Assembly (NCBI RefSeq): GCF_014698035.1
Contig: NZ_JACJSF010000030.1
Span: 25,817-89,816, forward strand
DNA length: 64,000 nucleotides
Direction of reading: 5' to 3'
Source of the DNA: Desmonostoc muscorum FACHB-395
GTDB taxonomy: Bacteria; Cyanobacteriota; Cyanobacteriia; Cyanobacteriales; Nostocaceae
The position numbers and the translations under genes were made by a program. The notes under the pieces were generated by a model. That model saw only the letters and a program-made list of their open reading frames with translations. It made no database searches and was not told the origin of the DNA. Below, piece by piece: positions 18,001-28,257 of this stretch (positions are counted from its first letter, which is position 1; every line of letters begins with the position of its first letter).

Positions 18001-18118
18001 AAACATTGGGCATTGGGCATTGGGCATTGGGAATTGGGAAGAGGACTTGGGGACAAGGGGAAAGACTTGTTTCAAGTTCTCACCTCTTGTCCCCTTGTCC
18101 CCCTGCCCCCTGCTCCCT
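18001..18118. repeat. Dispersed CCTTGTCCCC repeat, copy B
   Basis: Begins with four CATTGGG heptamers, continues GGAAGAGGACTTGGGGACAA, the invariant core at 18061-18086, then CCCCTTGTCCCC units. It fills the gap between the kinase and nifJ, two convergent genes, and could act as a terminator-like hairpin. Confidence 0.8.
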
Positions 18119-18124
18119 TGCCTT

Positions 18125-21100
18125 TTATGCTGTGGGAATATCGCGCTTTGCTAAATATTGATACATCTGCCAACGTGCATCTACCTCAGCTTGCGCTTGT
18201 TCTAACAAGTTCTTGGCTACGTCGGGTTTGCTCTTGGTAAGCATTTTGAAGCGATTTTCTTGATACATCGAATGTTCTACAGATTGCGTAGGCGATCGCA
18301 TATCCAATTGCAAAGGATTTTTACCCTGTTTAAGCAATTCTGGATTATGCCGATACAGCAACCAACGGCCTGATTCTACCAGAGTTTTTTGGTGATTCAT
18401 CCCGGTAGTCATGTTAATGCCGTGGGCGATGCAATGGCTGTAAGCAATAATTATTGATGGCCCATCATAAGCTTCTGCTTCCAAAAATGCTTTGAGAGTA
18501 TGTTCATCTCTAGCACCAAGGGCTACACTCGCTACGTAGACATTTCCGTAGGTCATGGCAATCATTCCTAAGTCTTTCTTCCCTCCTGGCTTGCCACTGG
18601 CGGCATATTTAGCAACTGCGGCTCGTGGCGTAGCTTTAGAAGATTGACCGCCTGTATTAGAATACACTTCTGTATCCATTACTAGGATGTTGACATTGCG
18701 ACCACTGGCAATTACATGATCTATACCGCCAAAATCAATATCATAAGCCCAACCGTCACCGCCAACAATCCAAACGCTTTTTCTCACCAAGTAATCTGCA
18801 AGGGATTTGAGATTTTGGATTTTGGATTTGAAATTGGGGTCGAAAGTTACGATTTCATCTAACTTCTGCTGCAACAGTTCTATTCTTTCGCGCTGTTCCC
18901 AAATGTCAGCCTCAGATTTTTGTTCAGCTTTCAGGATGGAATAGACAAGGTTTTCATCTATTTCACTCCCCAATTGTTGCAACAATTCCGCCGCAAACTC
19001 AGCTTGTTTGTCGAGGGAGAGACGGAAGCCAAAACCAAATTCGGCGTTATCTTCAAATAAATTATTTGACCACGCGGGGCCGCGTCCTTGGGCGTTGGTT
19101 GTCCAAGGAGTTGTGGGGAGATTCCCACCATAAATTGAAGAACAACCTGTTGCATTGGCGATGACGGCGCGATCGCCAAACAATTGTGTTAATAATTTCA
19201 AATAAGGTGTTTCACCACAACCTGCACAAGCACCAGAGAATTCAAATAAAGGTTCTTGCAGTTGTTGTTGGCGAATCTGATTTAATTTTAGCGATCGCCT
19301 GTCAGGATTTGGCAAACTCAAGAAGAAATCCCAGTTTTTCCGCTCTTGCTCTTGTAAAGGCAACTGCTGCGCCATGTTAATCGCTTTCCGCAATGGCTCA
19401 GATTTATCTTTAGCAGGGCAAATATTTACACAAATAGTACATCCTGTACAATCTTCTGGGGCTACCTGAATGGTAAATTTTTGATTGGCAAAGTCTTTAT
19501 CTTTTGCACCAGTTGATTTAAAGGTTCCTGGTGCATTGACTAACTCATCAGCTTGATAAGCCTTGGCGCGGATGGCACTGTGGGGACAAACCATGACGCA
19601 CTTACCACACTGAACGCAGACATCCGGCTCCCACACAGGTATTTCTTCGGCAACATTACGTTTTTCCCACTTGGCAGTACCTACAGGGAATGTGCCATCA
19701 ACAGGTAGTGTGCTAACAGGTAAATCATCACCTTCCCACACCATGATTTTGCCTAGAACTTCCTGGACAAATTCGGGAGCAGAGTCCAGCAATCTTGGGT
19801 TGTTAATTGTTGATTGTTGATTTTTGATTGTCTGTGGGACATCTACTTTATGCAAGTTGTCTAAAGTGTTGTCTACAGCTTGCAAGTTCATGCGGACAAC
19901 TTCTGGGCCTTTTTTACCATAAGTCTTCTCAATCGCTTGTTTGATTTTAGCGATCGCTTCTTCTTGCGGCAAAACCCCAGCTAAGGCAAAGAAACAGACC
20001 TGCATAATGGTGTTAATTCTGCCACCCATCCCACTTTCACGGGCAACCTGACTAGCATTGATTACGTATAACTTCAAATGCTTATCGATAATTTGCTGCT
20101 GTACCTTCAGTGGCAAATTCTCCCAGACCTTATCTGCATTGTATGGACTGTTAAGCAGCAAAATCGCCCCAGGAATAGCAGCTTTCAAAATATCTATGCG
20201 TTCTAGAAATCCCCAATGATGACAACCAATAAAGTTGGCTTGGTCAATCAAGTAGGTGGAGCGAATTGGCTCTTTGCCAAAACGTAGATGCGAAACTGTC
20301 ATTGAGCCAGATTTCTTGGAGTCAAAGACAAAGTAGCCTTGGGCGTAATTATCGGTTTCTTCACCAATAATCTTGATAGAGTTTTTGTTAGCTCCAACAG
20401 TACCATCTGAACCCAACCCATAAAACATTGCCCTGACAACGTTATCCGATTCTGTAGAAAAGTTAGGGTCAAAGTTTAGAGAAGTGTAAGTAACATCATC
20501 ATTAATACCGATAGTAAAGTGGTTCTTCGGTTTAGCTTCGGTAAGGTTATCAAAAATGCCCTTCACCATCGCCGGCGTAAATTCTTTAGAAGAAAGACCG
20601 TAACGACCACCAATAATTTTAGGATATGAGAAAATATTTTCTCCCCCTGCTTCCCCTGCCTCCCCACCTCCCCCTGCTCTCTTATCTCCCCACGCCTCAT
20701 GGATAGCAGCCACAACATCCAAATACAAAGGCTCTCCGGCGCTACCTGCTTCTTTGGTGCGGTCGAGAACTGCGATCGCTTTTACGCTATTTGGCAATGC
20801 TGCAACAAACCTTTGGACATCAAAGGGACGGTAAAGTCGCACTTTCACAACACCAAGTTTTTCCCCACGGGCATTAAGGTAATCTACTGTTTCATGGACG
20901 GTTTCACAGCCTGAACCCATGAGAACAATGACCCGTTCGGCATCATTGGCCCCGTAATATTCATAGATTTGGTAATGCCTCCCCGTGCGTTCTCCAAATT
21001 GATCCATGATGCGCTGGACAATTTCTGGACAGGCTTTGTAGTAAAGGTTAGCGCCTTCCCGTCCTTGGAAGTAGACATCAGGGTTTTGGGCAGTCCCTCG

Positions 21101-21745
21101 CAGTACTGGACGATCTGGGGTGAGGGCACGACTGCGGTGGGCGAGTATGAGATGATCGTGGATGAGCGATCGCAAATCATTATCTGCAAGCAGTTTAACT
21201 TTCTGCACTTCATGGGAAGTACGGAAGCCATCAAAGAAGTGCATAAACGAGACTCGCGTCTCTAAAGTCGCAGCATGGGCGATGAGAGCAAAATCTTGAC
21301 TCTCCTGCACCGAAGCAGAACACAGTAATGCAAAACCAGTAGCACGAGCTGCCATAACATCGCTATGGTCGCCAAAAATTGATAAAGCGTGGGTAGCCAA
21401 GGAACGCGCGGCAACATGAACTACAGCACTAGTCAACTCACCAGCAATTTTGTAGAAGTTGGGGATCATCAACAATAATCCCTGAGATGCTGTGAAGGTA
21501 GTACTCAGGGAACCTGTTTGCAATGCCCCATGCACAGCACCAGCCGCTCCCCCTTCGCTTTGCATCTGCACGACACTGGGAATAGTACCCCAGAGGTTGG
21601 GACGACCTTCTGCTGACCAAGCATCTGCCCATTCACCCATTGCTGAAGAGGGGGTAATTGGATAAATGGCAATCACTTCATTTAGTTTGTAAGCAACACG
21701 GGCGACAGCTTCATTTCCATCAATGGTTGCAAAGGTTTTGTTCAT
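18125..21745 (-). CDS. nifJ: Pyruvate:ferredoxin (flavodoxin) oxidoreductase
   Basis: Homodimeric enzyme converting pyruvate and CoA to acetyl-CoA and CO2 while reducing ferredoxin or flavodoxin; in cyanobacteria it supports fermentation, iron-limited growth or nitrogen fixation. ATG 21745 gives the usual MNKTFATIDGNEAVARVAYK. Visible parts: domain I (YPITPSSAMGEWAD), the 2Fe-2S-free middle region, two 4Fe-4S motifs (CVQCGKCVMVCP and CTGCTICVNICP), the proximal cluster CAGCGETPY, and the TPP-binding region GGDGWAYDIDFGG with EVYSNTGGQSSK. Length (1206) is normal. Oddities: three short repeat-like insertions in frame (near 18811, 19801 and 20641), detailed in the findings. The gene is complete and presumably active. 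Confidence 0.96.
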   Translation of the reverse strand: MNKTFATIDGNEAVARVAYKLNEVIAIYPITPSSAMGEWADAWSAEGRPNLWGTIPSVVQMQSEGGAAGAVHGALQTGSLSTTFTASQGLLLMIPNFYKIAGELTSAVVHVAARSLATHALSIFGDHSDVMAARATGFALLCSASVQESQDFALIAHAATLETRVSFMHFFDGFRTSHEVQKVKLLADNDLRSLIHDHLILAHRSRALTPDRPVLRGTAQNPDVYFQGREGANLYYKACPEIVQRIMDQFGERTGRHYQIYEYYGANDAERVIVLMGSGCETVHETVDYLNARGEKLGVVKVRLYRPFDVQRFVAALPNSVKAIAVLDRTKEAGSAGEPLYLDVVAAIHEAWGDKRAGGGGEAGEAGGENIFSYPKIIGGRYGLSSKEFTPAMVKGIFDNLTEAKPKNHFTIGINDDVTYTSLNFDPNFSTESDNVVRAMFYGLGSDGTVGANKNSIKIIGEETDNYAQGYFVFDSKKSGSMTVSHLRFGKEPIRSTYLIDQANFIGCHHWGFLERIDILKAAIPGAILLLNSPYNADKVWENLPLKVQQQIIDKHLKLYVINASQVARESGMGGRINTIMQVCFFALAGVLPQEEAIAKIKQAIEKTYGKKGPEVVRMNLQAVDNTLDNLHKVDVPQTIKNQQSTINNPRLLDSAPEFVQEVLGKIMVWEGDDLPVSTLPVDGTFPVGTAKWEKRNVAEEIPVWEPDVCVQCGKCVMVCPHSAIRAKAYQADELVNAPGTFKSTGAKDKDFANQKFTIQVAPEDCTGCTICVNICPAKDKSEPLRKAINMAQQLPLQEQERKNWDFFLSLPNPDRRSLKLNQIRQQQLQEPLFEFSGACAGCGETPYLKLLTQLFGDRAVIANATGCSSIYGGNLPTTPWTTNAQGRGPAWSNNLFEDNAEFGFGFRLSLDKQAEFAAELLQQLGSEIDENLVYSILKAEQKSEADIWEQRERIELLQQKLDEIVTFDPNFKSKIQNLKSLADYLVRKSVWIVGGDGWAYDIDFGGIDHVIASGRNVNILVMDTEVYSNTGGQSSKATPRAAVAKYAASGKPGGKKDLGMIAMTYGNVYVASVALGARDEHTLKAFLEAEAYDGPSIIIAYSHCIAHGINMTTGMNHQKTLVESGRWLLYRHNPELLKQGKNPLQLDMRSPTQSVEHSMYQENRFKMLTKSKPDVAKNLLEQAQAEVDARWQMYQYLAKRDIPTA

Positions 21746-22648
21746 AATATGATTTTTGTCCCCGTCTCTCAACTGCATTATCAGAACACGTAAATAGAAA
21801 AATTAAAAATAGCTAGAGTCAGGTAGGCAGTGCCAAGCGAGCAGTTTATTATGGGCTTTTCAGTTAACTTTAAATAAATACTGCATATATGAATATCTCA
21901 TCTGAAATAGCGCATCTATTAATATGTCTTAATCATGTACTCAATAACCCAAGTATTGATTAGATAAGGCTTTGAGATAATTAATTCTTTTTTGTGGGGT
22001 ATAGGTTCGGGAATATTTTTGTTTGCTAAATTCAAGCTGAACTGCGATCGCTTCATGTACCAATTGCTGCAAATCCTGAACCATTCACAAGCACAACAGC
22101 ATGGGTTAGTGTGCCCTAAACGCATGGATACATTTTAGCAAGTAGACTATACAGAGAAATTCTCAGATGATACCAATTCTGTATGAAGATGCGCTAAACC
22201 ATATTTAAGTACAAGACAGAAGAAAGAGAAACGAACCGCAAAGGACGCATTCGCGCAGCGTCTCGTCAGAGAAGGACACAAAGAAAGAAAGAAAGAAGTT
22301 AAAAGGGTTTGGCGCAGCCTCACAGAAATGGTATGAGAAAATTATTTACGGAATAGTTACTGATGATGGAACAAAACAGGTCGGTGAAGGATTTGAAGCA
22401 TTAAACGTAGGTTGGGTGAAGCGGAGCGCAACCCAACATATAATATCAGTTGGCTTTGGCAAAGCCTCCAACGCCACTTGCTACAACGCGGGAAACCCGC
22501 GCAACGCAGTGGCTCCCCAACCTACAATTTTTTTGCAACATTTTAGCCTTGATATGCCAATAGGGTGTGTTAGCAACAGTGCAACACACCTCTCATTTAT
22601 AAATCTCTATCCCTTCATGGGTAGAGTATTCATAATTCTGAATTTTGA
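21746..22648. other. Intergenic region with several repeat fragments
   Basis: 903 bp without a credible gene. It holds the nifJ promoter region, an AAAGAGAAACGAACCGCAAA-type repeat at about 22215-22290, and a TAGGTTGGGT-family palindrome at 22407-22530. Open frames at 21919-22125 and 22416-22652 run through these repeats and are not credible. Confidence 0.55.
22407..22530. repeat. TAGGTTGGGT-family palindromic repeat, second copy
   Basis: Left arm GTAGGTTGGGTGAAGCGGAG, right end CCCCAACCTAC, enclosing a second inverted unit (GTTGGCTTTGGCAAAGCCTC and a GCGGGAAACCCGC hairpin). Same family as 1149-1230, but with a nested repeat inserted between the arms. Confidence 0.65.
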
Positions 22649-23368
22649 CTAATGCACCAAATTTTCTTGTTTAAGTTGCTCTTTGGCTAAAGCCAATGCT
22701 TGATGAGCATTTCTAAACTTTGTTTCATCCGTAAATTTACAATCAAAACACTTTAGATAAGCTTCCAAATACCTAATACGTAAGCGTGGATCAGCCGGAC
22801 TCAGAAGAAAGGGGAGGTCAGCTTCAACCATAAACCGTATAGCCAATAAGGGTATAGGGCTACGAAGTGGACGAAAGTCTGGATTGTGCATACCGGGAGT
22901 TTCATTACGTTTATGAAATTCTCCTATCATTAGTCCTGACTCAACAAACAAAGGTTTAAGTTTTTGTTGGACACTATCTATTAATTTACAAGCGTCCTCT
23001 ATATGGACATCAGGAAAAATAAGTAAAAAAGCTTTGTTTATTTCTAACTCCTGCTCTTTAACTTTCATTTTCAAAAAGATATCTTTATAGCGTCCAACAA
23101 TCTCTTCTAGTTGTTCTGGATACAAATATTTGGTACGAATAACTGCTAGACGAATACTGTTTGACTTGAGAGAGTAAGGTACAAAAGGGCAAACTGCGCC
23201 GGGTCTTCCTAAGTTAGGATGAGGTCTTGCTAAAAAACTTTTCACCCACTCTATAGTTTCAAGTAAGTAAGGACGGTCTTCGTATTCCTGGAGTTGTTCG
23301 ATTTCAAGAATTGTATATAGTTGCATCAGCTTAGGTGAAATAGAAGAATTGTTGAAATCTGAATCCAA
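22649..23368 (-). CDS. DUF6875-type conserved protein
   Basis: Protein of 239 residues with no signal or membrane segment. Conserved blocks LARPHPNLGRPGAVCPFVPY, SGLMIGEFH, HNPDFRPLRSP and FMVEADLPFL match a family I know as DUF6875, which is often found near biosynthetic and regulatory genes and has no established function. It is isolated here between long non-coding gaps. The invariant Cys-Pro and the GEFH/HNPDFRPLRSP blocks suggest a ligand or active site. Family call is moderately sure; function unknown. Confidence 0.65.
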   Translation of the reverse strand: MDSDFNNSSISPKLMQLYTILEIEQLQEYEDRPYLLETIEWVKSFLARPHPNLGRPGAVCPFVPYSLKSNSIRLAVIRTKYLYPEQLEEIVGRYKDIFLKMKVKEQELEINKAFLLIFPDVHIEDACKLIDSVQQKLKPLFVESGLMIGEFHKRNETPGMHNPDFRPLRSPIPLLAIRFMVEADLPFLLSPADPRLRIRYLEAYLKCFDCKFTDETKFRNAHQALALAKEQLKQENLVH

Positions 23369-24337
23369 ATTATGTGCCTAAAACTAACTATTCTCTAAAT
23401 AAACAAAACAAGCCTTGACTTTTTTATTTTTGGTTTATCTATAGTTTGTAGCAAATAAAAATGCTAAAGCATTTTTGTGAATCAAAAAAATTTACACCAA
23501 TCAATACACAAAGATATTTTCACACAAAGCAAGTTGTGCTTATTGCTTTTTAGTATTGGAGCTAAAAGACATACATCATATATTATCCAGTGGATGATCT
23601 TACTTTTTTACACTCTTAAGCTTCCATGATTTTCAACAAAGATATTATAAAGTTTATATCCAAATAGTTATTTTTACTGTAAAGGTTTAGTTTTTACTTA
23701 ACAGCCTAACATCAGGTTGATGTTATTTATACAAACAAAGTTTTTGTCTAAATACTTGTTTTTGAAGTTCCTCCTGGGTATCTTCGCTAAGAGAAGATAT
23801 TGGAGTTGTTGTTTATTATACTGGTTTACTGCTTACGTACTGTACACAATAATCATATTCTGTATCAACTGAAATATGTCATTTCAGATTTTTATTAATC
23901 ATTTTCTGATGGTAAATACACCTGTGCTGTAAGGGCAATATCCTTTAGGTACTCGATTGGAGAACTCATAGAGCAGCTGCTTTGTATCTACATGAATCGC
24001 CCCAACACAGTTTATGCTTTTTGACAATAGCTTAAGCGTATTGATCTATATTTGGTCTTTCCTGTCAATGCGGAAGTCCTGCTATTCTTCATGAAGATGG
24101 GCTTAATTTAAATGAACATTTCTATGAGAGGCTTGTGCCAACGCGCTGCATCTCCCAGAGAAGGACGCAAAGGAAGAGAGCATTGAAGAATTCTTCAGTA
24201 CAAATCTACAGAAAATTTGTATAATTAACTGCGAGAGATTAAAGAGTAAGACAAGGCCAGTTACTACAACCTTGACTCCCAAAGTTGTAGTAACTAGCTC
24301 CCTTACAGAATTAAATATTGGTTTAATTGCCAGTTCC
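23369..24337. other. Long AT-rich intergenic region
   Basis: 969 bp with no credible gene, RNA or mobile element recognised. Near the right end, 24259-24295 forms a hairpin. An open frame at 24103-24351 overlaps the hydrolase stop and repeat sequence and is not credible. Confidence 0.5.
24259..24295 (-). terminator. Hairpin downstream of the alpha/beta hydrolase
   Basis: Perfect 12-bp stem (AGTTACTACAAC, 24259-24270; complement 24284-24295) with a 13-nt loop, 43 bp past the stop of the hydrolase gene. No clear U tract follows, so termination is inferred from position. Confidence 0.5.
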
Positions 24338-25984
24338 TTATTTATCAGCAAATTCTTTCACCACTGCCATAGCATCAGAAGGAATCTGCGTAATTAGGCG
24401 AAATGGAAATGCTTTAGTCGAAGCAAACTGAGCATAATCTGGTGTCAGAAACACAGCGTAGTTTTTAGCTTCTGGTGTCATCTGTGCAGCAAATGCTAAA
24501 GTTATAGCTTTAAGGTACTTGCGAATATCTGCTGCTTGTTCGCCTACAACTTCACCGCCACTAATGGGTGTATTTGGTTGTCCGATCTGATCCATAGTTT
24601 TACTGGGGTCTTTTACACTCAGATGAGTACCTCCAACTATACCAACTAGCCATTTGGGGGATGGAATTTTGTCAAATCCCACAATCTGTTCAGTTAAAGC
24701 TGGGGTGGTTTTATCTGCGGAACCTGCTAACACTAGAGTCGGAATTTGCACCTTAGTTAACCCAGTTTCGCCATAAATCAGAGAAGTTGTAGGATTGAGA
24801 GCGATCGCTTGTTTTATTCTCGTATCCCGTAATTGATAGGTATTTTCTGGCAGTTCTTGGGCGATGCACTGCATAGCTTCTCCTAGACTTAAGATAGCCA
24901 AGTTCTTTTTGCAGCGTTGTTTGAGCCGTTCTAGTTGTAACTCGCCTCCCGCCAGTGCTAAAGCTGTACCACCACCAAAAGAATAACCAACAATCATCGC
25001 GTTCATGGTCGCAAGTTTCCCTTGTAGGGGATGATTAGCTGTTTGGTTGAGCCTTTCTAATTCGTCGAGAACAAAACTAACATCTTGAGGGCGATTTAAA
25101 AACTCTTGAGGCTTCACAGGTCTGGTTTTGCCCTGTAATGCAGAATTAATATTATCCTCATTACTACCAGGATGTTCTAAAGCAGCTACTACATAACCGT
25201 GTGATGCTAAATGTTCTGCTAGGTAACGCAAGTCCGTGCGGACTGATCCTAAGCCGTGAGAGAAGACAATTAAGGGTTTATTGGCAGTTGCATCATTTGA
25301 CCAGTAAATATCAACTGGAATTTTGCGATTGCGCTTTTGGTCATTCAGGCTTAAGTTGAGTATTTTTACTTGAGCCGTTCCTGGTTGGCTGGGATCAAAA
25401 GGGAAAGCAATCTGCGGTGTTGTCGAGTCGAGTCGGGGAGCAATGGCTAGCATAAATTGTTGCGTCCGCCAAAAAGCTGTATTCAAACTCCCTGCAACTA
25501 TCAAAGCTTTTGGTAAATCAATTTCTAAGCGTTTACTCGGATAAGCAGCGATAAAATTCAATATAGACAGACCCTGTGGCGCAGTAGAGCCTAATACCAA
25601 TCCTCCTCTCAGTGCTTGTACCCCAGCATTGTCCTTTCGAGCTAAAGCTGTAGCGAAGTCATTGAGAATAGTTGTGCCAATTTGAGTATTAAGCAACTTA
25701 TTAATGGTGACAACATTCATCGGTATATTCATACCTAGTGCCCCTAATAGAAAGTGGCGTTGTTGTTCAGATAATCCTTTAGTGTAAGACTGCAAGCTCC
25801 CAGGCAATTCCCCTGTTTTGGCAGCATTTTGCAACTCAGTCAGGGATATCGATTCTGTAAATACACCCAAACGCACAACAACAGTGTCAGCCGCAATAGC
25901 CGAAGTATTTACCCCAAACTGTGTAAGTACAATTGCACTAAAGAAACCTGCAACTGTCTTAAGACTTCTCCAACGTCTTCCCAT
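24338..25984 (-). CDS. Secreted DUF1400 alpha/beta hydrolase
   Basis: Protein of 548 residues. A signal peptide (ending TSAIAA, about residue 32) indicates export. Residues 33-170 form a helical DUF1400-type domain (FTESISLTELQNAAKTGELP) that cyanobacteria place before a hydrolase. The hydrolase part has the oxyanion-region VFSHGLGSVRTDLRYLAEHL, the nucleophile elbow GYSFGG, an acid in VLAGSADKTTP and the catalytic His in VGGTHLS. It resembles the platelet-activating-factor acetylhydrolase/dienelactone hydrolase branch, so an ester or lipid substrate in the periplasm is likely, but not known. It is a single gene ended by a hairpin. Confidence 0.82.
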   Translation of the reverse strand: MGRRWRSLKTVAGFFSAIVLTQFGVNTSAIAADTVVVRLGVFTESISLTELQNAAKTGELPGSLQSYTKGLSEQQRHFLLGALGMNIPMNVVTINKLLNTQIGTTILNDFATALARKDNAGVQALRGGLVLGSTAPQGLSILNFIAAYPSKRLEIDLPKALIVAGSLNTAFWRTQQFMLAIAPRLDSTTPQIAFPFDPSQPGTAQVKILNLSLNDQKRNRKIPVDIYWSNDATANKPLIVFSHGLGSVRTDLRYLAEHLASHGYVVAALEHPGSNEDNINSALQGKTRPVKPQEFLNRPQDVSFVLDELERLNQTANHPLQGKLATMNAMIVGYSFGGGTALALAGGELQLERLKQRCKKNLAILSLGEAMQCIAQELPENTYQLRDTRIKQAIALNPTTSLIYGETGLTKVQIPTLVLAGSADKTTPALTEQIVGFDKIPSPKWLVGIVGGTHLSVKDPSKTMDQIGQPNTPISGGEVVGEQAADIRKYLKAITLAFAAQMTPEAKNYAVFLTPDYAQFASTKAFPFRLITQIPSDAMAVVKEFADK

Positions 25985-26621
25985 AAATATTTATACCAAC
26001 TGTTACTTAGGGGAATATAACGAATATTTGTGTATTTGACTACCCCTTTAATCGCCCAGAAATCAAAGCAGATTTTTTCCTGAACTCGATAGGAATCGCC
26101 CCAATCTGCTCAAAGCAATCAAAGCTCATCAAAAGTAACGAATTGTAGAATTCATCACAGCTAAAAATTTGAGCATGAATCAGTGTTAACAGCCACAAAA
26201 GTCTGATTGTTTCTCCGCTAGGTTTAATACTGTAAGGAAACTCTAGAACAGGCGAAGCAATCGCATCTCCAATTTGCACTTTTTGTCGGCTGATATCCTC
26301 ATCAAATTTTAGATTTTGGATTTTGAATTATTAAATACAAAATTCTCTCAGTTTCAGCAATGTCAAAATTTTGTTAGCAACAATCAAAAATCATTTATCC
26401 AGAGCAACTAGATTTATGTATGTGGTCATCTAGAAACTAAAGTTCAAAATTGAGTGAATGCAATTTTTTTGACAGCACATTTTAAACGGCCGCTTAATTT
26501 TTTGTCTTTGCCTTTTAGAAGGTGTTGCAGAGGTGTTGCAGGTCGATAGTCTTACTGCTGTAGCTGCACTATCATTACTCATTAAATTCTACTAGCCGCA
26601 TCAACAATTTTTCTTGGTTTT
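25985..26621. other. Intergenic region with one doubtful small frame
   Basis: 637 bp. An open frame at 26040-26279 (- strand, 79 codons) has no recognisable domain or ribosome site and is left uncalled. A short ATTTTGGATTTTG repeat lies at about 26311-26325. Confidence 0.45.
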
Positions 26622-27077
26622 ATGCGTCGCAGACTCCGCTATATTTTAATTTTGTTACTCTCTCTGAGTATTATTACACTGTGGTGGCCTGTGAATGATT
26701 CTGATTGTAATTTCGGGGATCTTTTAGTATCAAAAACTAAAAAATTTCAAGTAAATGCTACTAAGGTTATTGTTCAGCCGTGGCGTGGTCGTCACCATGT
26801 ATATGGAATCTTTATGATTCCTAATGAATACAAACAAGCTCCATTTTTTGTAGTAACAGTCCAAGGAGCCGGTAGTTACTGTTCAAAACAATTTGGTTAT
26901 AAAAAAAACTTTAATGGTGTCTTTGCTGAACCAGGAACTTATTTGGTGCAAAAGTTTGTTAGAACTCGAACGGCTTTGCGGCTCATTTTCCAAGGTTTGT
27001 ACTTCCAAATCAATGATAAACAGAACTGGACGTTAACTTTACCTGAACCAAATACTACTACCTCTACACCTAATTAG
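26622..27077 (+). CDS. Hypothetical exported or membrane-anchored protein
   Basis: Protein of 151 residues, not recognised. The N-terminus RRRLRYILILLLSLSIITLW is a signal peptide or single anchor, so the rest should lie outside the cytoplasm. The body has two cysteines (SDCNFGD and GSYCSKQF) that could form a disulphide, is rich in aromatic residues and ends in a Thr/Pro tail. It starts with ATG after a repeat-poor gap. The composition looks like a real protein, and the signal sequence supports it. Confidence 0.55.
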   Translation: MRRRLRYILILLLSLSIITLWWPVNDSDCNFGDLLVSKTKKFQVNATKVIVQPWRGRHHVYGIFMIPNEYKQAPFFVVTVQGAGSYCSKQFGYKKNFNGVFAEPGTYLVQKFVRTRTALRLIFQGLYFQINDKQNWTLTLPEPNTTTSTPN

Positions 27078-27096
27078 TGATTTGTGCTTTAATCGA

Positions 27097-27177
27097 ACTT
27101 ACGCAAACAATAGTCAAAACCACGATTTTAGACGCAAAGTAGCTTATTGCCCCTAATGCCTGTACTGTTGCGTAAGT
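27097..27177. mobile_element. Small inverted-repeat element (candidate MITE)
   Basis: 81-bp segment bounded by perfect 10-bp inverted ends ACTTACGCAA (27097-27106) and TTGCGTAAGT (27168-27177), with no coding capacity. A single similar end (TTGCGTAAGTCCTGA) is present at about 1287-1301. Size and ends fit a non-autonomous transposon derivative, but I see no matching transposase in the window. Confidence 0.5.
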
Positions 27178-27201
27178 CCTATTTAATTAGGAATTATTCA
27201 C

Positions 27202-28257
27202 TCAGCTTGGTGGTTGAGTTTGCAAAACCTCATTCTTCTTTAACAAGTTACTAGTAGCATTGACCACAATCTGCGCTGCTCCTGTAAAAAACGATCGCTC
27301 GATAGTCGCTGGAACATCGCTAGGTTGATGATAGTGCGGAGTCCGTAAATTGGCTGTATCTGTCACCAGCACAGCACCCACACCCTGATACCAAAATGGT
27401 GCATGATCGCTACGTAAAGTGTCTGGTGTCAGTAAACCTTTAAAAGGAATTGGTAGTATGAGGACTGGTGGCAGATTTGATTCCTGTTTATTCTGGGCGC
27501 TTGAGGGGAGAATCTGTGAGCTTGGAAAGGCATTCAGCAAAGGCAAATGTTCTGTATCACCAACCACTGCCAAAAAGTCGCCCTTGTCACTAGGTGGGGT
27601 AACGGGCAAACCCGCCGGGTATTTCTGACACCCAACAGTGTAACAAGCATAACCAACCATATCCATAACGATCGCTCCGTCTAACTTTTGCAAGCGTGCT
27701 GTCTGGCTCACAAAAGCCTGACTACCCAAAAGTCCTGCTTCCTCTTGATCAAAAAAAGCTAGTTGTAATGTCCGTGGTGTGGGGTGAGAACCAAGCAACC
27801 GCGCAACTTCTAGCACTACAGCTACACCACTAGCGTTATCATCAGCACCGGGGGATAAGGCAACAGTATCGTAATGCGCTGCGACGAGAATTGCTTTAGC
27901 GGCTTTGTTAGTTCCTATACGTTCAGCAAAAATATTTACACCCTCAGAGAACTTTTCCAATTTGGGCTTCCAGCCGAATTTTTTCAGTTCAGTTGTGATG
28001 TAAGTGCGAGTGAGCGATCGCTCTTTTGTCGTGTAACGCTGAAAATTTAACTTTTGGATATGGTTTAATAGCTTATCAGCAGACACTTGTAGGGTATCAT
28101 CAACTTTTTTTAATTCTAGTTGTGGTTGCGGCGTTTCCACAGGAATGCTTTCAACAATTCCTGGTGAGGGACGCTGTTCAAAAAGCGTGTTACCTCTGCT
28201 ACCCAACACAGCAACAGTCACTAGCAGCAACAGCATTAGCCAAATCCATTTTTTCAT
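27202..28257 (-). CDS. M28-family zinc aminopeptidase, exported
   Basis: Protein of 351 residues. An N-terminal hydrophobic segment (WIWLMLLLLVTVAVLG) is a signal or anchor, placing the enzyme in the periplasm. The metal ligands of the M28 peptidase fold are visible: HYDT (His/Asp), PGADDNASG (Asp), the catalytic DQEEAG (Glu-Glu), MDMVGY (Asp) and HYHQPSD (His). Expected activity is removal of amino-terminal residues from peptides. Two cysteines in GYACYTVGC may form a disulphide. A decayed copy of the first 92 codons lies 2 kb away at 30125-30403. Confidence 0.88.
   Translation of the reverse strand: MKKWIWLMLLLLVTVAVLGSRGNTLFEQRPSPGIVESIPVETPQPQLELKKVDDTLQVSADKLLNHIQKLNFQRYTTKERSLTRTYITTELKKFGWKPKLEKFSEGVNIFAERIGTNKAAKAILVAAHYDTVALSPGADDNASGVAVVLEVARLLGSHPTPRTLQLAFFDQEEAGLLGSQAFVSQTARLQKLDGAIVMDMVGYACYTVGCQKYPAGLPVTPPSDKGDFLAVVGDTEHLPLLNAFPSSQILPSSAQNKQESNLPPVLILPIPFKGLLTPDTLRSDHAPFWYQGVGAVLVTDTANLRTPHYHQPSDVPATIERSFFTGAAQIVVNATSNLLKKNEVLQTQPPS

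Noticed and set aside
24103..24351. 82-codon - strand frame after the hydrolase
   Set aside because: Runs through a hairpin and repeat sequence, overlaps the hydrolase stop, no family.
26040..26279. 79-codon - strand frame
   Set aside because: No ribosome site, domain or signal sequence; could be real but cannot be supported.
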